From the NCBI RefSeq assembly GCF_900188455.1, contig NZ_FZOL01000024.1, forward strand, positions 1 to 64,000: a DNA stretch of 64,000 nucleotides, given 5' to 3'. The stretch is from Pseudomonas japonica (GTDB taxonomy: Bacteria; Pseudomonadota; Gammaproteobacteria; Pseudomonadales; Pseudomonadaceae). Every line of letters begins with the position of its first letter. Position 1 is the first letter of the stretch. A program made the translations under genes and the position numbers. The notes beneath the pieces are model-generated. The model saw only the letters and a program-made list of their open reading frames with translations. It made no database searches and was not told where the DNA came from. Of this stretch, positions 17,371-26,832 are shown in pieces.

Positions 17371-18741
17371 TTAACGCACGCCCGACTGACGCAGGGCTGC
17401 CGGCTGGAACTCGGCCTTGGTCGAGGTGAAGCCGAAGTCGTAGGAGCGTTTCTCCTCGTTCTTCATGCCCAGCGCCAGGTAACGACCGGATTGCAGGTCA
17501 TAGATGGCTTCCAGGGTGTACCACGGCACCTGGACGTTGTAGTAGTTCTGGGAGTGAGCCTCGGATACCCGCCACAGCTGGCCGCGACCGTCGTACTGGT
17601 CGATCACCGCGGCTTGCCAGGTGTCCTCGTCGATGTAGAAGTCACGCTTGGCGTAGATGTGGCGCTGGCCTGGCTTCAGGGTCGCCACCACGTGCCACAC
17701 GCGGCGCAGCTCGTAACGGGCGAGATCCTGGTTGATATGGCCTGGCTTGATGATTTCGTCGTACTTCAGGGTCGGCGAGTCCAGCTTGTAGCTGTTGGAG
17801 GCGATGTACAGCTCCTTCTTGCCTTCCAGCTTCCAGTCGTAGCGGTCCGGCGCACCGTTGTACATGTCGAGGTTGTCGGAGGTACGCAGGCCGTCGGCGG
17901 CGGTACCCGGACCATCGTAGGACACCTGCGGCGCCTGGCGCACACGACGCTGACCGGCGTTGTAGATCCACGCCTTGCGCGGTTCCTTGACCTGGTCGAG
18001 GGTCTCGTGAACCAGCAGCACGGTACCGGCCAGACGCGCCGGCGCGGTCACTTCCTGCTTGAAGTAGAACAGCACGTTACCCGGTTCCTGCGGGTTGAAG
18101 TCCTTCATCTGATCGCGGAAGACGAACTGGTCCTGGAAGTACACCAGGCTGTAGCTGCCGTTCTGCTGCGGCGTGGCCTGGGTCACCAGGCGGGTCACGC
18201 TGCCGCCGCGGTAGCGGGTGATGTGGTTCCAGATCACCTCGACGCCGCTCTTCGGAATCGGGAACGGTATGGAGACGTGGAAGTTGTTCAGGCCGTTGCC
18301 GCCTTCGACCAGGGTGGTCTGGGTGGCGTTCTGCTTGATGGCAGCCAGGACGTGGTCCGGCACGGTGGCGCCGCGGTGGGTCTTGTACACCGGGATCTTG
18401 AAGGTTTCCGGGTAGCGCTTGAACATCGCGAGCTGGCCTGGGGACAGCTTGTCCTTGTACTGATCGACGTTCTGCGCGGTGATGGTGAACAGCGGCTTTT
18501 CGCTGGCATAGGGGTCGGATAGGAAGCCGCGGGCATCGGCGGTGCCGGCGGTCTTCGACAGCGGCTCCCACGGACCGATGGAGCCGTCGGCGTTACCAGC
18601 CTTTTCCGCGCCCATCGGGGTCAGGGTGGTGCCCAGCTTGGCCGCTTCGTCGGCGGAAACCGCCGCCATCACGCTGCTCGCCAGCAGGGACAGGCCCAAT
18701 ACGCCGGCTTTCAGAAAGGTCTTGGTGCTTTTCATGGTCAT
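17371..18741 (-). CDS. DUF1329 outer-membrane-associated protein
   Basis: A 456-residue exported protein with a clear Sec signal peptide (MTMKSTKTFLKAGVLGLSLLASSVMA). DUF1329 proteins resemble LolB-like folds and usually pair with DUF1302 barrels. The first ATG, at 18741, has AGGAAG at good spacing; a second ATG lies two codons in. It is 23 bases after the DUF1302 gene, so the two form an operon. The pair is thought to act in transport of hydrophobic compounds, but no substrate can be read from sequence. Confidence 0.85.
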   Translation of the reverse strand: MTMKSTKTFLKAGVLGLSLLASSVMAAVSADEAAKLGTTLTPMGAEKAGNADGSIGPWEPLSKTAGTADARGFLSDPYASEKPLFTITAQNVDQYKDKLSPGQLAMFKRYPETFKIPVYKTHRGATVPDHVLAAIKQNATQTTLVEGGNGLNNFHVSIPFPIPKSGVEVIWNHITRYRGGSVTRLVTQATPQQNGSYSLVYFQDQFVFRDQMKDFNPQEPGNVLFYFKQEVTAPARLAGTVLLVHETLDQVKEPRKAWIYNAGQRRVRQAPQVSYDGPGTAADGLRTSDNLDMYNGAPDRYDWKLEGKKELYIASNSYKLDSPTLKYDEIIKPGHINQDLARYELRRVWHVVATLKPGQRHIYAKRDFYIDEDTWQAAVIDQYDGRGQLWRVSEAHSQNYYNVQVPWYTLEAIYDLQSGRYLALGMKNEEKRSYDFGFTSTKAEFQPAALRQSGVR

Positions 18742-18764
18742 GTGCTTCTTCCTGAAAAATGCGC

Positions 18765-20666
18765 TTAGAAGTTCACGCCGAAGCTGAGGGCGACGAAGTC
18801 GCGATCATCCACGGTGGTGTACTTGCCGTCGAAGAAGTTGGTGTACGACAGGCTGGCGGTGTAGGTGTTGAGATAGTCGGCATCGAGACCGAGGCTGACG
18901 GCCTTGCGACCTTCCTCGAAGTTGCCGCCAGGGCCAGGCGAATAGCCGTCGACGTCATGCGACCAGGCCACGCTCGGCTTGAGGTTCACACCGGCGAACA
19001 CGTCCGGGTAGTCCCAGATGGCACGGGCACGGTAGCCCCAGGAGTCGGAGGTGGTGTAACCGTCGCTTTCGCAGTAGCGGGTCAGGTTGTTCTTCGGGCC
19101 AGCGCCCAGGGTGCTGGCGTTGAGCGAACGGCAACGACCGTTCGGCAGCGGGCCTGGACCGTAGACCGGGTCGCGGCCGTATCGGGCTTCGGAGTTGCTT
19201 TCCAGGCCGCCGACGTGGGTCCAGCCGACTTCGCCCACCAGCGTCAGGCGGCTGGCGCCCATCACCTGGTCGAAGAAGTGGGTGAAGGTGGTCTGCAACT
19301 GGGTGATTTCCTTACGACGGTAGCCCGGCTGGTCCTGGCCTGCACGGCCCTGGAGTACCGATGCGGTCGGATCAAGCGGCGTCAGGCCGGAGAACAGGAT
19401 ATCGGTGGTGTTGAGCTGGACCGGGGCATTCGGCCGGTAGCTGATTTCGCCGCTCCATGCAGTGCCGGTAGGAAGCGTGGTGGAGAAACTCAGACCGTAG
19501 AGGCGGATGTCTTCCGGGTATTCGACGTAGTAGCTGGAGTTGCCCGCCACCACCAGCGGCAACAGCGTGGGTGCCAGGGCTGCGGCCTGAGCCAGTGGTA
19601 TACCATTGGCCACCAGGCGACCGACGAGGGCGTTGGGGCTGTAGGAGCTGGCTGGACCGCCCTTGCCGCTGAAGATCGGCGCGCGGCTGTGATAGTTCAT
19701 GAAGTAGCCACCGAACTCGGTGTTCAGCGGCTCGAACATGTACCGCAGCGCCACGCCGAATTGGCCGCTGTCACGGGCATCACGGTCGCCATCGCGCCGC
19801 ACCACCACACCTTCGTCAGGCGAGCCACGGGTCACGCCCAGTTGTGCCAGGGCATTGCGCACGGCAGGCGAGGCGATGCTCGAGTTCGGCGCCAATACCG
19901 CCAGGTTGCGATCGCAACCATCGGCGATCACGTCCGGCTGGGAGAAGAAGGTGCCGCAGTTGTCCGCGACGGTCTGGTCCCACTCCAGCTGATAGAAGGC
20001 CTCGGCCGACAGGTTGTCGGTCAGGCTCTGGGACACGTAGAACATGTTGACCGGAATCAGGCCTTCCTTGATCTCGGCCCCCGGACGACGGAACGCGGCC
20101 ACGTCGATCGGGTTGATGCTGTTGATGCCGCCACCGATGAAGGTACTTTCACCCCAGCTCACCACCTGCTTGCCCAGGCGCACGGAGCCTGGCTGATCGG
20201 CGATGGAGTAGTTGTGGTAGACGAATGCGTCGAGAATCTGCCCGCCGGAGGACTTGGCGCCTTCCTTGCGATTGGAGTCGCTGATGTCCTTGAACTCGCG
20301 GCTCTCGTCCTTCAGCTCGAAGTCGTACCAGTACTTGCCGCGAACGAAGACGCCGGTGTCGCCGTACTTCAGTTCGAGGTCATGGATACCCTTGAAAATC
20401 TTCGAGAAGGTTTCACCGCGCTTGAAGTTCAGGTGACCGTCGTCGGAGGTCTGCGACAGGCCGCGACCGCCATTGTTCACCCCGATCAGGTTCTTGTTCG
20501 GGCTCTCGGTGGACCAGCTGGCACCGATCGACAGCGACGAGTCGAAGCTCCCCTCGATCTCCCCGATGTTGAAACTGACCGCGAATGCAGGACTTGCAAG
20601 CGTAGAAGCGAGGCTGACGGCCAGGGGCAGTTTCGCCCGGCGCCAGAACAGATTTACTGATGTCAT
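18765..20666 (-). CDS. DUF1302 outer-membrane beta-barrel protein
   Basis: A 633-residue outer-membrane protein. A signal peptide (to about ASPAFA) is followed by many alternating beta strands (for example SLSIGASW and YDFELKD). The chain ends in FVALSFGVNF, a barrel-type C-terminus with terminal phenylalanine. It belongs with the adjacent DUF1329 gene; in P. aeruginosa I recall a similar order regulator, DUF1329, DUF1302, medium-chain acyl-CoA ligase (PA3921-PA3924). The likely role is a pore or channel for a hydrophobic acid or ester. GGAG precedes the ATG at eight bases. Confidence 0.85.
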   Translation of the reverse strand: MTSVNLFWRRAKLPLAVSLASTLASPAFAVSFNIGEIEGSFDSSLSIGASWSTESPNKNLIGVNNGGRGLSQTSDDGHLNFKRGETFSKIFKGIHDLELKYGDTGVFVRGKYWYDFELKDESREFKDISDSNRKEGAKSSGGQILDAFVYHNYSIADQPGSVRLGKQVVSWGESTFIGGGINSINPIDVAAFRRPGAEIKEGLIPVNMFYVSQSLTDNLSAEAFYQLEWDQTVADNCGTFFSQPDVIADGCDRNLAVLAPNSSIASPAVRNALAQLGVTRGSPDEGVVVRRDGDRDARDSGQFGVALRYMFEPLNTEFGGYFMNYHSRAPIFSGKGGPASSYSPNALVGRLVANGIPLAQAAALAPTLLPLVVAGNSSYYVEYPEDIRLYGLSFSTTLPTGTAWSGEISYRPNAPVQLNTTDILFSGLTPLDPTASVLQGRAGQDQPGYRRKEITQLQTTFTHFFDQVMGASRLTLVGEVGWTHVGGLESNSEARYGRDPVYGPGPLPNGRCRSLNASTLGAGPKNNLTRYCESDGYTTSDSWGYRARAIWDYPDVFAGVNLKPSVAWSHDVDGYSPGPGGNFEEGRKAVSLGLDADYLNTYTASLSYTNFFDGKYTTVDDRDFVALSFGVNF

Positions 20667-20980
20667 CGACGCTACTCCATGTACTTTATTTTTATGGCAG
20701 TGAGTCCTTCAAAGAAACGGGCCGATGGACACCAGGCCGCATGTCGGTGCGCTGCTTGCGCATTCCCCATTCCTCAAAATCCCCTGACCCGACTATAGCC
20801 AGCAGGTAGTAGTGCTTGATCCCTCTAAAGTGTGATTTGCACATTACCCTCGCCCATGGCAGCGCCATCGCGGGCGACACGAAGACTGGCCGGGCAAGGA
20901 TGGCTGATTTTTTTCATTTCACAAGGCGGCGAAGCCTCTGGAACGCGGCTCGCACCGGTCAAGGCACGAGCCGGCGCGGC
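20667..20980. promoter_or_regulatory. Intergenic region upstream of the DUF1302-DUF1329 operon
   Basis: No gene is visible in these 314 bases. On the minus strand a TATAGT -10-like box lies near 20795, with no good -35 box 17 bases before it. This fits an activator-dependent promoter. No clear terminator for the ligase gene ending at 20981 can be seen. Confidence 0.4.
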
Positions 20981-22663
20981 TTACAGGGTGGAAAGGAATG
21001 CGCTGTTGCTGGCCTGCCACTGGGTGATGTCGACGCGAATACGCTTCTTGTCGAGCTTGCCGACGCTGGTCTTGGGAATTTCGGTAACAAGGGCAATCTG
21101 GCTGGGAATCGCCCACTTGTTGATGTGTCCCAACTCGACGAACGGCTTGAGGTGTTCCTTGAGTTCCCGCGCGTCGATGCTCGCGCCCTCGCGTACCACC
21201 AGCAGGGCGAACGGGCGTTCGCCCCACTGCGGATCGGGAACACCGACCACGGCCACTTCGCGTACCGCGGCATGGCGACTGATGAGGTCTTCCAGGTCCA
21301 GTGACGAAATCCACTCGCCGCCGGTCTTGATCACGTCCTTGATGCGGTCGCGAATGTCGATCACGCCCATGGTGTCGACGGTCGCCACGTCGCCGGTGTG
21401 CAACCAGCCGCCGTCCCAGAGCTCCTCGCTCTTCTCCGGCTCGCGGAAGTAGCCCATGGTCAGCCAGGGTGCGCGCAGTACCAGTTCGCCCTGGGACTCG
21501 CCATCGGCCGGCAGGAAGTTGCCATTGCCATCGACGATCGCCGCTTCCACCAGCGGCACTGGCACCCCGGCCTTGATCCGGTAGGTGATGCGCTCGTCCT
21601 CGCTGCCGGCGAGCAGTTCATCGTTGAGGTGGGCGCAGGAGATCAGCGGGCAGGTTTCCGACATGCCATACGCGGCGGTGAGCTGGATCCCGCGGGCCTT
21701 GGCCGCTTCGTACAGGGCGCGGTTCAGCGCGCTGCCGCCGATGATGATCTTCCAGCCGCCGAAGTCCTGGTCCTGGGCGTTCTTGCAGTTGAGCAGCATC
21801 TGCAGGATGGTCGGCACGCAGTGGGAGAAACTGACCTTCTCCTCGCGCCACAGGCGGACCAGCATGTCCGGCTCGTAGCGCCCGGGATAGACCTGCTTGA
21901 GCCCGAGCATGGTGGCCACGTAGGGGATGCCCCAGGCATGGACGTGGAACATCGGGGTGATCGGCATGTACACATCGTCGGTGCCGAGCAGCCGCACGCT
22001 GTCGATGCTACCGGTAACAGTGGCCACGCCCAGGGTGTGCAGCACCAGTTGGCGGTGGGTGAAGTACACGCCCTTGGGGTTGCCGGTGGTACCGGTGGTG
22101 TAGAAGGTGGTGGCGACGGAGTTCTCGTCGAAGTCGGGGAAGTCGTAGTGCGGGCTGGCGGCGGCCAGCAGTTGCTCGTATTCGCCGACCAGGTTGGGCA
22201 GGTCGGCGGTCTTCTCCGCACCGTCGGTGAGCAGCAGGGTCTTTTCCACCGTGGTCAGTTGCCCGGCGATACCCTGGTAAAGCCCGACGAAATCGCTGTT
22301 GACCAGCACGAAGCGGTCGTCGGCGTGGTTCATGGTGTAGAGGATCTGCTCCGGCGACAGACGCACGTTGATGGTGTGCACCACGGCACCGATCATCGGG
22401 ATGGCGAACATGCACTCCAGGTAGCGATGGCTGTCCCAGTCCATCACCGCCACGGTATCGCCCGCCTTGACCCCGGCCTCGGTGAGCACGTTGGCCAGCC
22501 GCGCGATGCGCTCGTTGAGGGTCAGGTAGCTGTAGCGCAACTGGTCGCGATAGACGATCTCGCGGGTTTTCTCGTAGCGACTGCCGGACATCAGCAGGCG
22601 CTTGATCAGCAGCGGGAACTGATACGCACCCTCGGTGGGGGCGATGACGCGAGTCTGCAACAT
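20981..22663 (-). CDS. Medium-chain acyl-CoA ligase (AMP-forming)
   Basis: A 560-residue AMP-dependent synthetase of the AlkK type. It carries the P-loop TTFYTTGTTGNPKGV, the adenylate motifs YGMSETCPL and WLHTGDVATVD, and the C-terminal hinge IKTGGEWISS and lysine-bearing KTSVGKLDKK. It would activate a medium-chain or aromatic acid with CoA and ATP. Together with DUF1302/DUF1329 it suggests uptake followed by activation. The ATG at 22663 is followed by MLQTRVIAP. The upstream gap to the LysE gene is short. Confidence 0.88.
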   Translation of the reverse strand: MLQTRVIAPTEGAYQFPLLIKRLLMSGSRYEKTREIVYRDQLRYSYLTLNERIARLANVLTEAGVKAGDTVAVMDWDSHRYLECMFAIPMIGAVVHTINVRLSPEQILYTMNHADDRFVLVNSDFVGLYQGIAGQLTTVEKTLLLTDGAEKTADLPNLVGEYEQLLAAASPHYDFPDFDENSVATTFYTTGTTGNPKGVYFTHRQLVLHTLGVATVTGSIDSVRLLGTDDVYMPITPMFHVHAWGIPYVATMLGLKQVYPGRYEPDMLVRLWREEKVSFSHCVPTILQMLLNCKNAQDQDFGGWKIIIGGSALNRALYEAAKARGIQLTAAYGMSETCPLISCAHLNDELLAGSEDERITYRIKAGVPVPLVEAAIVDGNGNFLPADGESQGELVLRAPWLTMGYFREPEKSEELWDGGWLHTGDVATVDTMGVIDIRDRIKDVIKTGGEWISSLDLEDLISRHAAVREVAVVGVPDPQWGERPFALLVVREGASIDARELKEHLKPFVELGHINKWAIPSQIALVTEIPKTSVGKLDKKRIRVDITQWQASNSAFLSTL

Positions 22664-22801
22664 GGGAATCCCTTTTCTGGAGTTGCACGGGGCATGGACA
22701 AAGCTGTCACTACTCTAGAACGGGGCGGCGGCGGTCAAATCAGCCAAAGGAATGATTTGACCGTGTTTCGACCGAACGGTCACGCCCCAGGGCGCCTCTG
22801 T

Positions 22802-23431
22802 TCAGCGGATTTCGCTGAAGGCGATCTTCACCCCGAGGGCGATCAGCACGGCGCCCATGGTGCGGTCGAACCAGTGGCCCATGCGGGCGAACGCGGCGCG
22901 CACCCGGGCCTGGCTGAACAGCATCGCCACCAGGCAGAACCACAGGCCGGTGGCCATGGCCAGGTAGACGCCGTAGCCGGCCTGGACCAGACGCGGGGTA
23001 TGCGGGTCGATGACCACGGTGAACAGCGAGAGGAAGAACAGCGTGGCCTTGGGATTGAGGCCGTTGGTCATGAAACCGGCGACGAAGGCGGCGCGCGGGG
23101 TGCGCTCGACGGTCGACACCTGGATCGACTCGGCCCCCGCCGCCGCGGGCTGGGCGCGCAAGGCCTTGAAGCCGATGTAGATCAGGTAGGCGGCGGCGGC
23201 CCATTTCAGCACGTTGAACAGCATGATCGACTGCGACACGATCAGGCCTATGCCCAGCAGCGAGTAACCGACATGCAGGAAGATCGCGGTACCGACGCCG
23301 AAGGCGGTCCAGGTCCCGGCGCGGCGGCCATGGGTAACACTTTCCCGCACGACCACGGCGAAGTCCGGGCCGGGACTGGCCACGGCGAGCAGGTGGATCA
23401 AGGCTACGGTGAGAAATTCTGCCCAGTACAC
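22802..23431 (-). CDS. LysE/RhtB-family amino acid exporter
   Basis: A 209-residue inner-membrane transporter with about six hydrophobic segments. The family signature is ASPGPDFAVVVRESVTHGRRAG near the N-terminus. I chose GTG at 23431 (VYWAEFLTVALIHLL) because it gives the usual family length and start; an ATG at 23476 would add 15 residues, but has no ribosome site. It exports an amino acid or analogue; the substrate is not readable. It appears to stand alone. Confidence 0.83.
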   Translation of the reverse strand: MYWAEFLTVALIHLLAVASPGPDFAVVVRESVTHGRRAGTWTAFGVGTAIFLHVGYSLLGIGLIVSQSIMLFNVLKWAAAAYLIYIGFKALRAQPAAAGAESIQVSTVERTPRAAFVAGFMTNGLNPKATLFFLSLFTVVIDPHTPRLVQAGYGVYLAMATGLWFCLVAMLFSQARVRAAFARMGHWFDRTMGAVLIALGVKIAFSEIR

Positions 23432-23611
23432 GAATGACGGCTCTTGGTAACGAATAGGGGTGGATACCTTACCCATTAATAACTTGTTACAACAGGGCTT
23501 GCGAGGGGGACTCCGCTTGCCAGCGATGAGGCCCTGAGCATCACCACGAACCCTTGACTCTCCCCCATGGGTCATCCCCCACCCTGCCCTGCTTTCCAGC
23601 AGGAACCCACC

Positions 23612-24187
23612 ATGAGCAAGCGCATCCTGATCCTCCTCGGCCACCCCTCCAGCGACAGCTTCTGCGCCGCCCTGGCCGGGCATTACCGCGACACCGCCCT
23701 CCACGCCGGCCACGATGTGCGCCTCATCAGCCTCGGCAGCCTCGACTTCGACCCCGTCCTGCGCGACGGCTACCGCCTGCCACAGCCCCTTGAACCCGCC
23801 CTGCTCGAAGCCCAGCAGGCCATTGCCTGGGCCGAGCGCCTGGTCCTGGTCTTCCCCATCTGGTGGGGCGGCGTGCCCGCCCTGCTCAAGGGCTTCCTCG
23901 ACCGTGTCCTGCAACCGGGTTTCGCCTTCCGCTACAAGTCCGGCTCGGCGTTCCCGGAAAAACTCCTGGCCGGCCGCCACGCCCACCTGCTGGTGACCAT
24001 GGACACCCCGCCGTGGTACTACCGCTGGTTCCAGAGCATGCCCGGCCTGCACCAGATGCGCCGGACCACCCTGGCGTTCTGTGGCATCCGCCCGGAAAAG
24101 ACGCTAACGTTCGGCCCGGTTCTCGATTCCACCCCGCAACGCCGCCAGGCCTGGCTGGCGCAAACCCGCGCCCTGGCCCTGCGCTGA
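23612..24187 (+). CDS. NAD(P)H:quinone oxidoreductase-type flavodoxin-fold protein
   Basis: A 191-residue protein of the NQO1/MdaB/KefF family. It begins with the flavin-binding strand KRILILLGHPSSDSF, and has the typical VFPIWWGGVPALLKGFLDRV block at about residues 75-95. It likely reduces quinones or electrophiles with FMN or FAD. AGGAA precedes the ATG. It is followed after 12 bases by a MerR gene and then a D-2-hydroxyacid dehydrogenase, so an electrophile-stress operon is a reasonable guess. Confidence 0.85.
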   Translation: MSKRILILLGHPSSDSFCAALAGHYRDTALHAGHDVRLISLGSLDFDPVLRDGYRLPQPLEPALLEAQQAIAWAERLVLVFPIWWGGVPALLKGFLDRVLQPGFAFRYKSGSAFPEKLLAGRHAHLLVTMDTPPWYYRWFQSMPGLHQMRRTTLAFCGIRPEKTLTFGPVLDSTPQRRQAWLAQTRALALR

Positions 24188-24199
24188 CAAGGAAGTGCA

Positions 24200-24556
24200 A
24201 TGTTCATCGGCGAAGCCGCCCGTCTTTCCGGCACCACCCTCAAGACCATTCGCCATTACGAAAGCATCGGCCTGCTGCCCGCGCCCCGGCGCCAGGGCAA
24301 GTACCGGGTGTATGCGCAACATGACGTCGACCTGCTGGTACTGATCAAGTGCGCGCAGAAGCTCGGCTTTACCCTCAAGGAGATGCAGGCTCTAATGGCC
24401 GACGGCCAGACCCGCCGCGACGACATCCGCGCCGCCATCGCCGCGAAGAGCGCCCAGCTGCGCCAGCGGATCGACCAGTTGCAACACCAGCTCGGCGAGC
24501 TGCAGGCGTTCGATGCCGACCTCCAGCAACTGCCCGATCGCTGTTTCCCTCTCTGA
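24200..24556 (+). CDS. MerR-family transcriptional regulator
   Basis: A 118-residue regulator. The winged helix-turn-helix spans about residues 1-70 (FIGEAARLSGTTLKTIRHYE, then YRVYAQHDVDLL). A coiled-coil dimer helix follows (KSAQLRQRIDQLQHQLGELQ). The C-terminus is short and has one cysteine in PDRCFPL, too little for a classical metal loop. It probably regulates the flanking oxidoreductase genes. Confidence 0.87.
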   Translation: MFIGEAARLSGTTLKTIRHYESIGLLPAPRRQGKYRVYAQHDVDLLVLIKCAQKLGFTLKEMQALMADGQTRRDDIRAAIAAKSAQLRQRIDQLQHQLGELQAFDADLQQLPDRCFPL

Positions 24557-24575
24557 AATCCACAGGAGCCCCGCC

Positions 24576-25532
24576 ATGACCCACGCCGTCTTTCTCGATC
24601 ACAGCTCACTGGACCTCGGCGACCTCGACCTCGGTGCTCTGCGTGACTGCTTCGAGCGCTTCGACGTGCATTCGGCGACGGCGCCCGAACAGGTCGTGGA
24701 GCGCCTGCGCGGCGCCAGCGTGGCGATCAGCAACAAGGTCGTGCTCGATGCGACGACGATCAAGGCCTGCCCGGACCTCAAGCTGATCCTGGTGGCCGCC
24801 ACCGGCACCAACAACGTCGACCTGCAGGCCGCCCGCGAACAGGGCATCGTGGTCAGCAATTGCCAGGGCTACGGCACGCCGTCGGTGGCCCAGCACACCC
24901 TGGCCCTGCTGCTGGCCCTGGCCACCCGCCTGCCGGACTACCAGCAGGCGGTCGCCGCCGGCAAATGGGCCCAGGCGAAACAGTTCTGCCTGCTGGACTT
25001 CCCCATCGTCGAGCTGGAAGGCAAGACCCTCGGCCTGCTCGGTCACGGCGAACTGGGAGGCGCGGTGGCGCGCCTGGCGGAGGCTTTCGGCATGCGCGTG
25101 CTGCTCGGCCAGTTGCCCGGCCGTCCGCCCCGCGAAGACCGCCTGAGTCTGGAAGAGCTGCTGCCGCAAGTGGACGCCCTGACCCTGCACTGCCCGCTCA
25201 ACGACAACACCCGCCACATGATCGGCGCGGCGCAACTGGCCCTGCTCAAGCCCGGCGCCTTCATCGTCAATACCGCCCGTGGCGGGCTGATCGACGAACA
25301 GGCCCTGGCCGACGCCTTGCGCGCCGGCCATCTGGGTGGCGCGGCCAGCGATGTGCTGAGCGTCGAACCGCCGGTCAACGGCAACCCGCTGCTGGCCGGC
25401 GATATCCCGCGCCTGATCGTCACCCCGCACAGCGCCTGGGGCGCGGTGGAGGCACGGCAACGCATCGTCGATCAGCTCGGCGAGAACGCCCGCGCCTTCC
25501 TCGCCGGCACGCCACGCCGCGTGGTCAGCTGA
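24576..25532 (+). CDS. D-2-hydroxyacid dehydrogenase
   Basis: A 318-residue NAD(P)-dependent enzyme of the glycerate/hydroxypyruvate reductase family. The nucleotide-binding region is LGLLGHGELGGAVARLAEAFG, where the classical GxGxxG appears as GHGELG. Later come NTARGGLID and the catalytic His in VTPHSAWG. The ATG at 24576 is preceded by CAGGAG. It is 19 bases after the MerR gene, so probably in the same transcript. The substrate may be hydroxypyruvate or glyoxylate. Confidence 0.87.
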   Translation: MTHAVFLDHSSLDLGDLDLGALRDCFERFDVHSATAPEQVVERLRGASVAISNKVVLDATTIKACPDLKLILVAATGTNNVDLQAAREQGIVVSNCQGYGTPSVAQHTLALLLALATRLPDYQQAVAAGKWAQAKQFCLLDFPIVELEGKTLGLLGHGELGGAVARLAEAFGMRVLLGQLPGRPPREDRLSLEELLPQVDALTLHCPLNDNTRHMIGAAQLALLKPGAFIVNTARGGLIDEQALADALRAGHLGGAASDVLSVEPPVNGNPLLAGDIPRLIVTPHSAWGAVEARQRIVDQLGENARAFLAGTPRRVVS

Positions 25533-25583
25533 GCGGCGTCGGCTTCTGCTAGAATTCGCCCCTTTTTTCAGGAGCCGCCGTCC

Positions 25584-26582
25584 ATGGACCCGCGCAGTGA
25601 AGTATTGCTTCGTCAGGCTGATCTGTTCACCGGCCCGCTGTTGCTTGCCGGGTTACCCGCCGACAGCCTGCTGAGCAGTTTTCCACAGGCCCGGGGCTGG
25701 AGCTGGCATGCCGGCGACCAGGCGCTGTTGAACGCCCGTTTCGCCGGCCGCAGCGATTTCGGCGTGGAGGTTCCGGACGTGGCGTTCGACGGCGCCGTGC
25801 TGTTCCTGCCCAAGTCCCGCGATCTGGCCAACTACCTGCTCAACGCCCTGGCCTCGCGCCTGGGCGGCCGCGTGCTGTATCTGGTCGGGGAAAAACGCGG
25901 CGGCATCGAGGCCGCGGCGAAACAGCTGCATGCCTTCGGCAAGCCCCGCAAGCTGGACAGCGCGCGACACTGCCAGCTGTGGCAGGTCACCGTGGAAAAC
26001 CCGCCGGTGGCGCAGTCGCTGGACAGCCTCGCCCTGCGTTTCGAACTGCCACTGGCCGATGGCCCGCTGCAGATCGTCAGCCTGCCGGGGGTATTCAGCC
26101 ATGGCCGCCTGGACCGCGGTAGCGCGCTGTTGCTGGAGCATCTGGACGGGTTGCCGTCTGGTCATGTCCTGGATTTCGGCTGCGGCGCCGGTGTGCTCGG
26201 GGCCACCATCAAGCGACGTTATCCACAGAGCCGGGTGACCCTGCTCGACGTCGATGCCTTCGCTGTGGCCAGCAGTCGCCTGACCCTGGCCGCCAATGGT
26301 CTGGAAGGCGAGGTGATCGCCGCCGACGGCATCGACTTCGCACCTCGCGGACTCGACGTCATTCTGAGTAATCCGCCGTTCCACAGCGGTGTCCATACCA
26401 ACTACCAGGCATCGGAAAACCTGCTGAAAAAATCCGCCGATCACCTGAAAAAAGGCGGCGAAATGCGCCTGGTGGCGAACAGCTTCCTGCGCTATCAACC
26501 GCTGATCGAAGGCGCCCTGGGCAACTGCGAAACGCGTGCCCAGGCCAATGGATTCAAGATCTACCGGGCCCTGCGCGGCTGA
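25584..26582 (+). CDS. rsmC: 16S rRNA guanine-N2 methyltransferase RsmC
   Basis: A 332-residue methyltransferase that modifies G1207 of 16S rRNA in the 30S subunit. It has two halves: a degenerate N-terminal Rossmann domain and a C-terminal active domain with SAM motif I (VLDFGCGAGVLGATI) and the base-binding motif NPPFHSG. The length fits RsmC. A TTTTTTCAGGAG stretch precedes the ATG. It stands alone, with the riboswitch following. Confidence 0.92.
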   Translation: MDPRSEVLLRQADLFTGPLLLAGLPADSLLSSFPQARGWSWHAGDQALLNARFAGRSDFGVEVPDVAFDGAVLFLPKSRDLANYLLNALASRLGGRVLYLVGEKRGGIEAAAKQLHAFGKPRKLDSARHCQLWQVTVENPPVAQSLDSLALRFELPLADGPLQIVSLPGVFSHGRLDRGSALLLEHLDGLPSGHVLDFGCGAGVLGATIKRRYPQSRVTLLDVDAFAVASSRLTLAANGLEGEVIAADGIDFAPRGLDVILSNPPFHSGVHTNYQASENLLKKSADHLKKGGEMRLVANSFLRYQPLIEGALGNCETRAQANGFKIYRALRG

Positions 26583-26625
26583 AAAACAGCACTTGCGCAA
26601 ACGAACCCGTGTAGGCAGAATCCGC

Positions 26626-26822
26626 TCCGTCCTAGGGGAGTAGTCTCCCGCGAGCGCCCTGCTCGCCCGGTGCGACGTCAACATACTTGGTCCACAGACC
26701 ATGGCGCGCACGACCCACGGTCCGCATCAGACGGATCCAGGGTTTGACAAGACCTATGACACGCACACCTTACCCGGGGCGGGAAGGCTGTACGTGTCAT
26801 AGCCGTGTCGACCCGCCCCCGT
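26626..26822 (+). ncRNA. yybP-ykoY manganese riboswitch
   Basis: The leader before the GDT1-type gene carries the conserved pieces of this riboswitch in order: GGGGAGTAG (near 26636), CAACATACTTGGT (near 26679) and GACAAGACCTATG (near 26746). A hairpin, GGGGCGGG (26776-26783) with CCCGCCCC (26812-26819), sits just before the ribosome site GTAGGA, and could be the expression platform. Known members sense Mn2+ and switch on exporters. The exact limits are approximate. Confidence 0.87.
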
Positions 26823-26832
26823 AGGAATCCTG

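Noticed and set aside
22802..24052. 416-residue version of the LysE gene
   Set aside because: The extra N-terminus lies opposite the quinone-oxidoreductase gene and has no membrane or signal features; the family start is at 23431.
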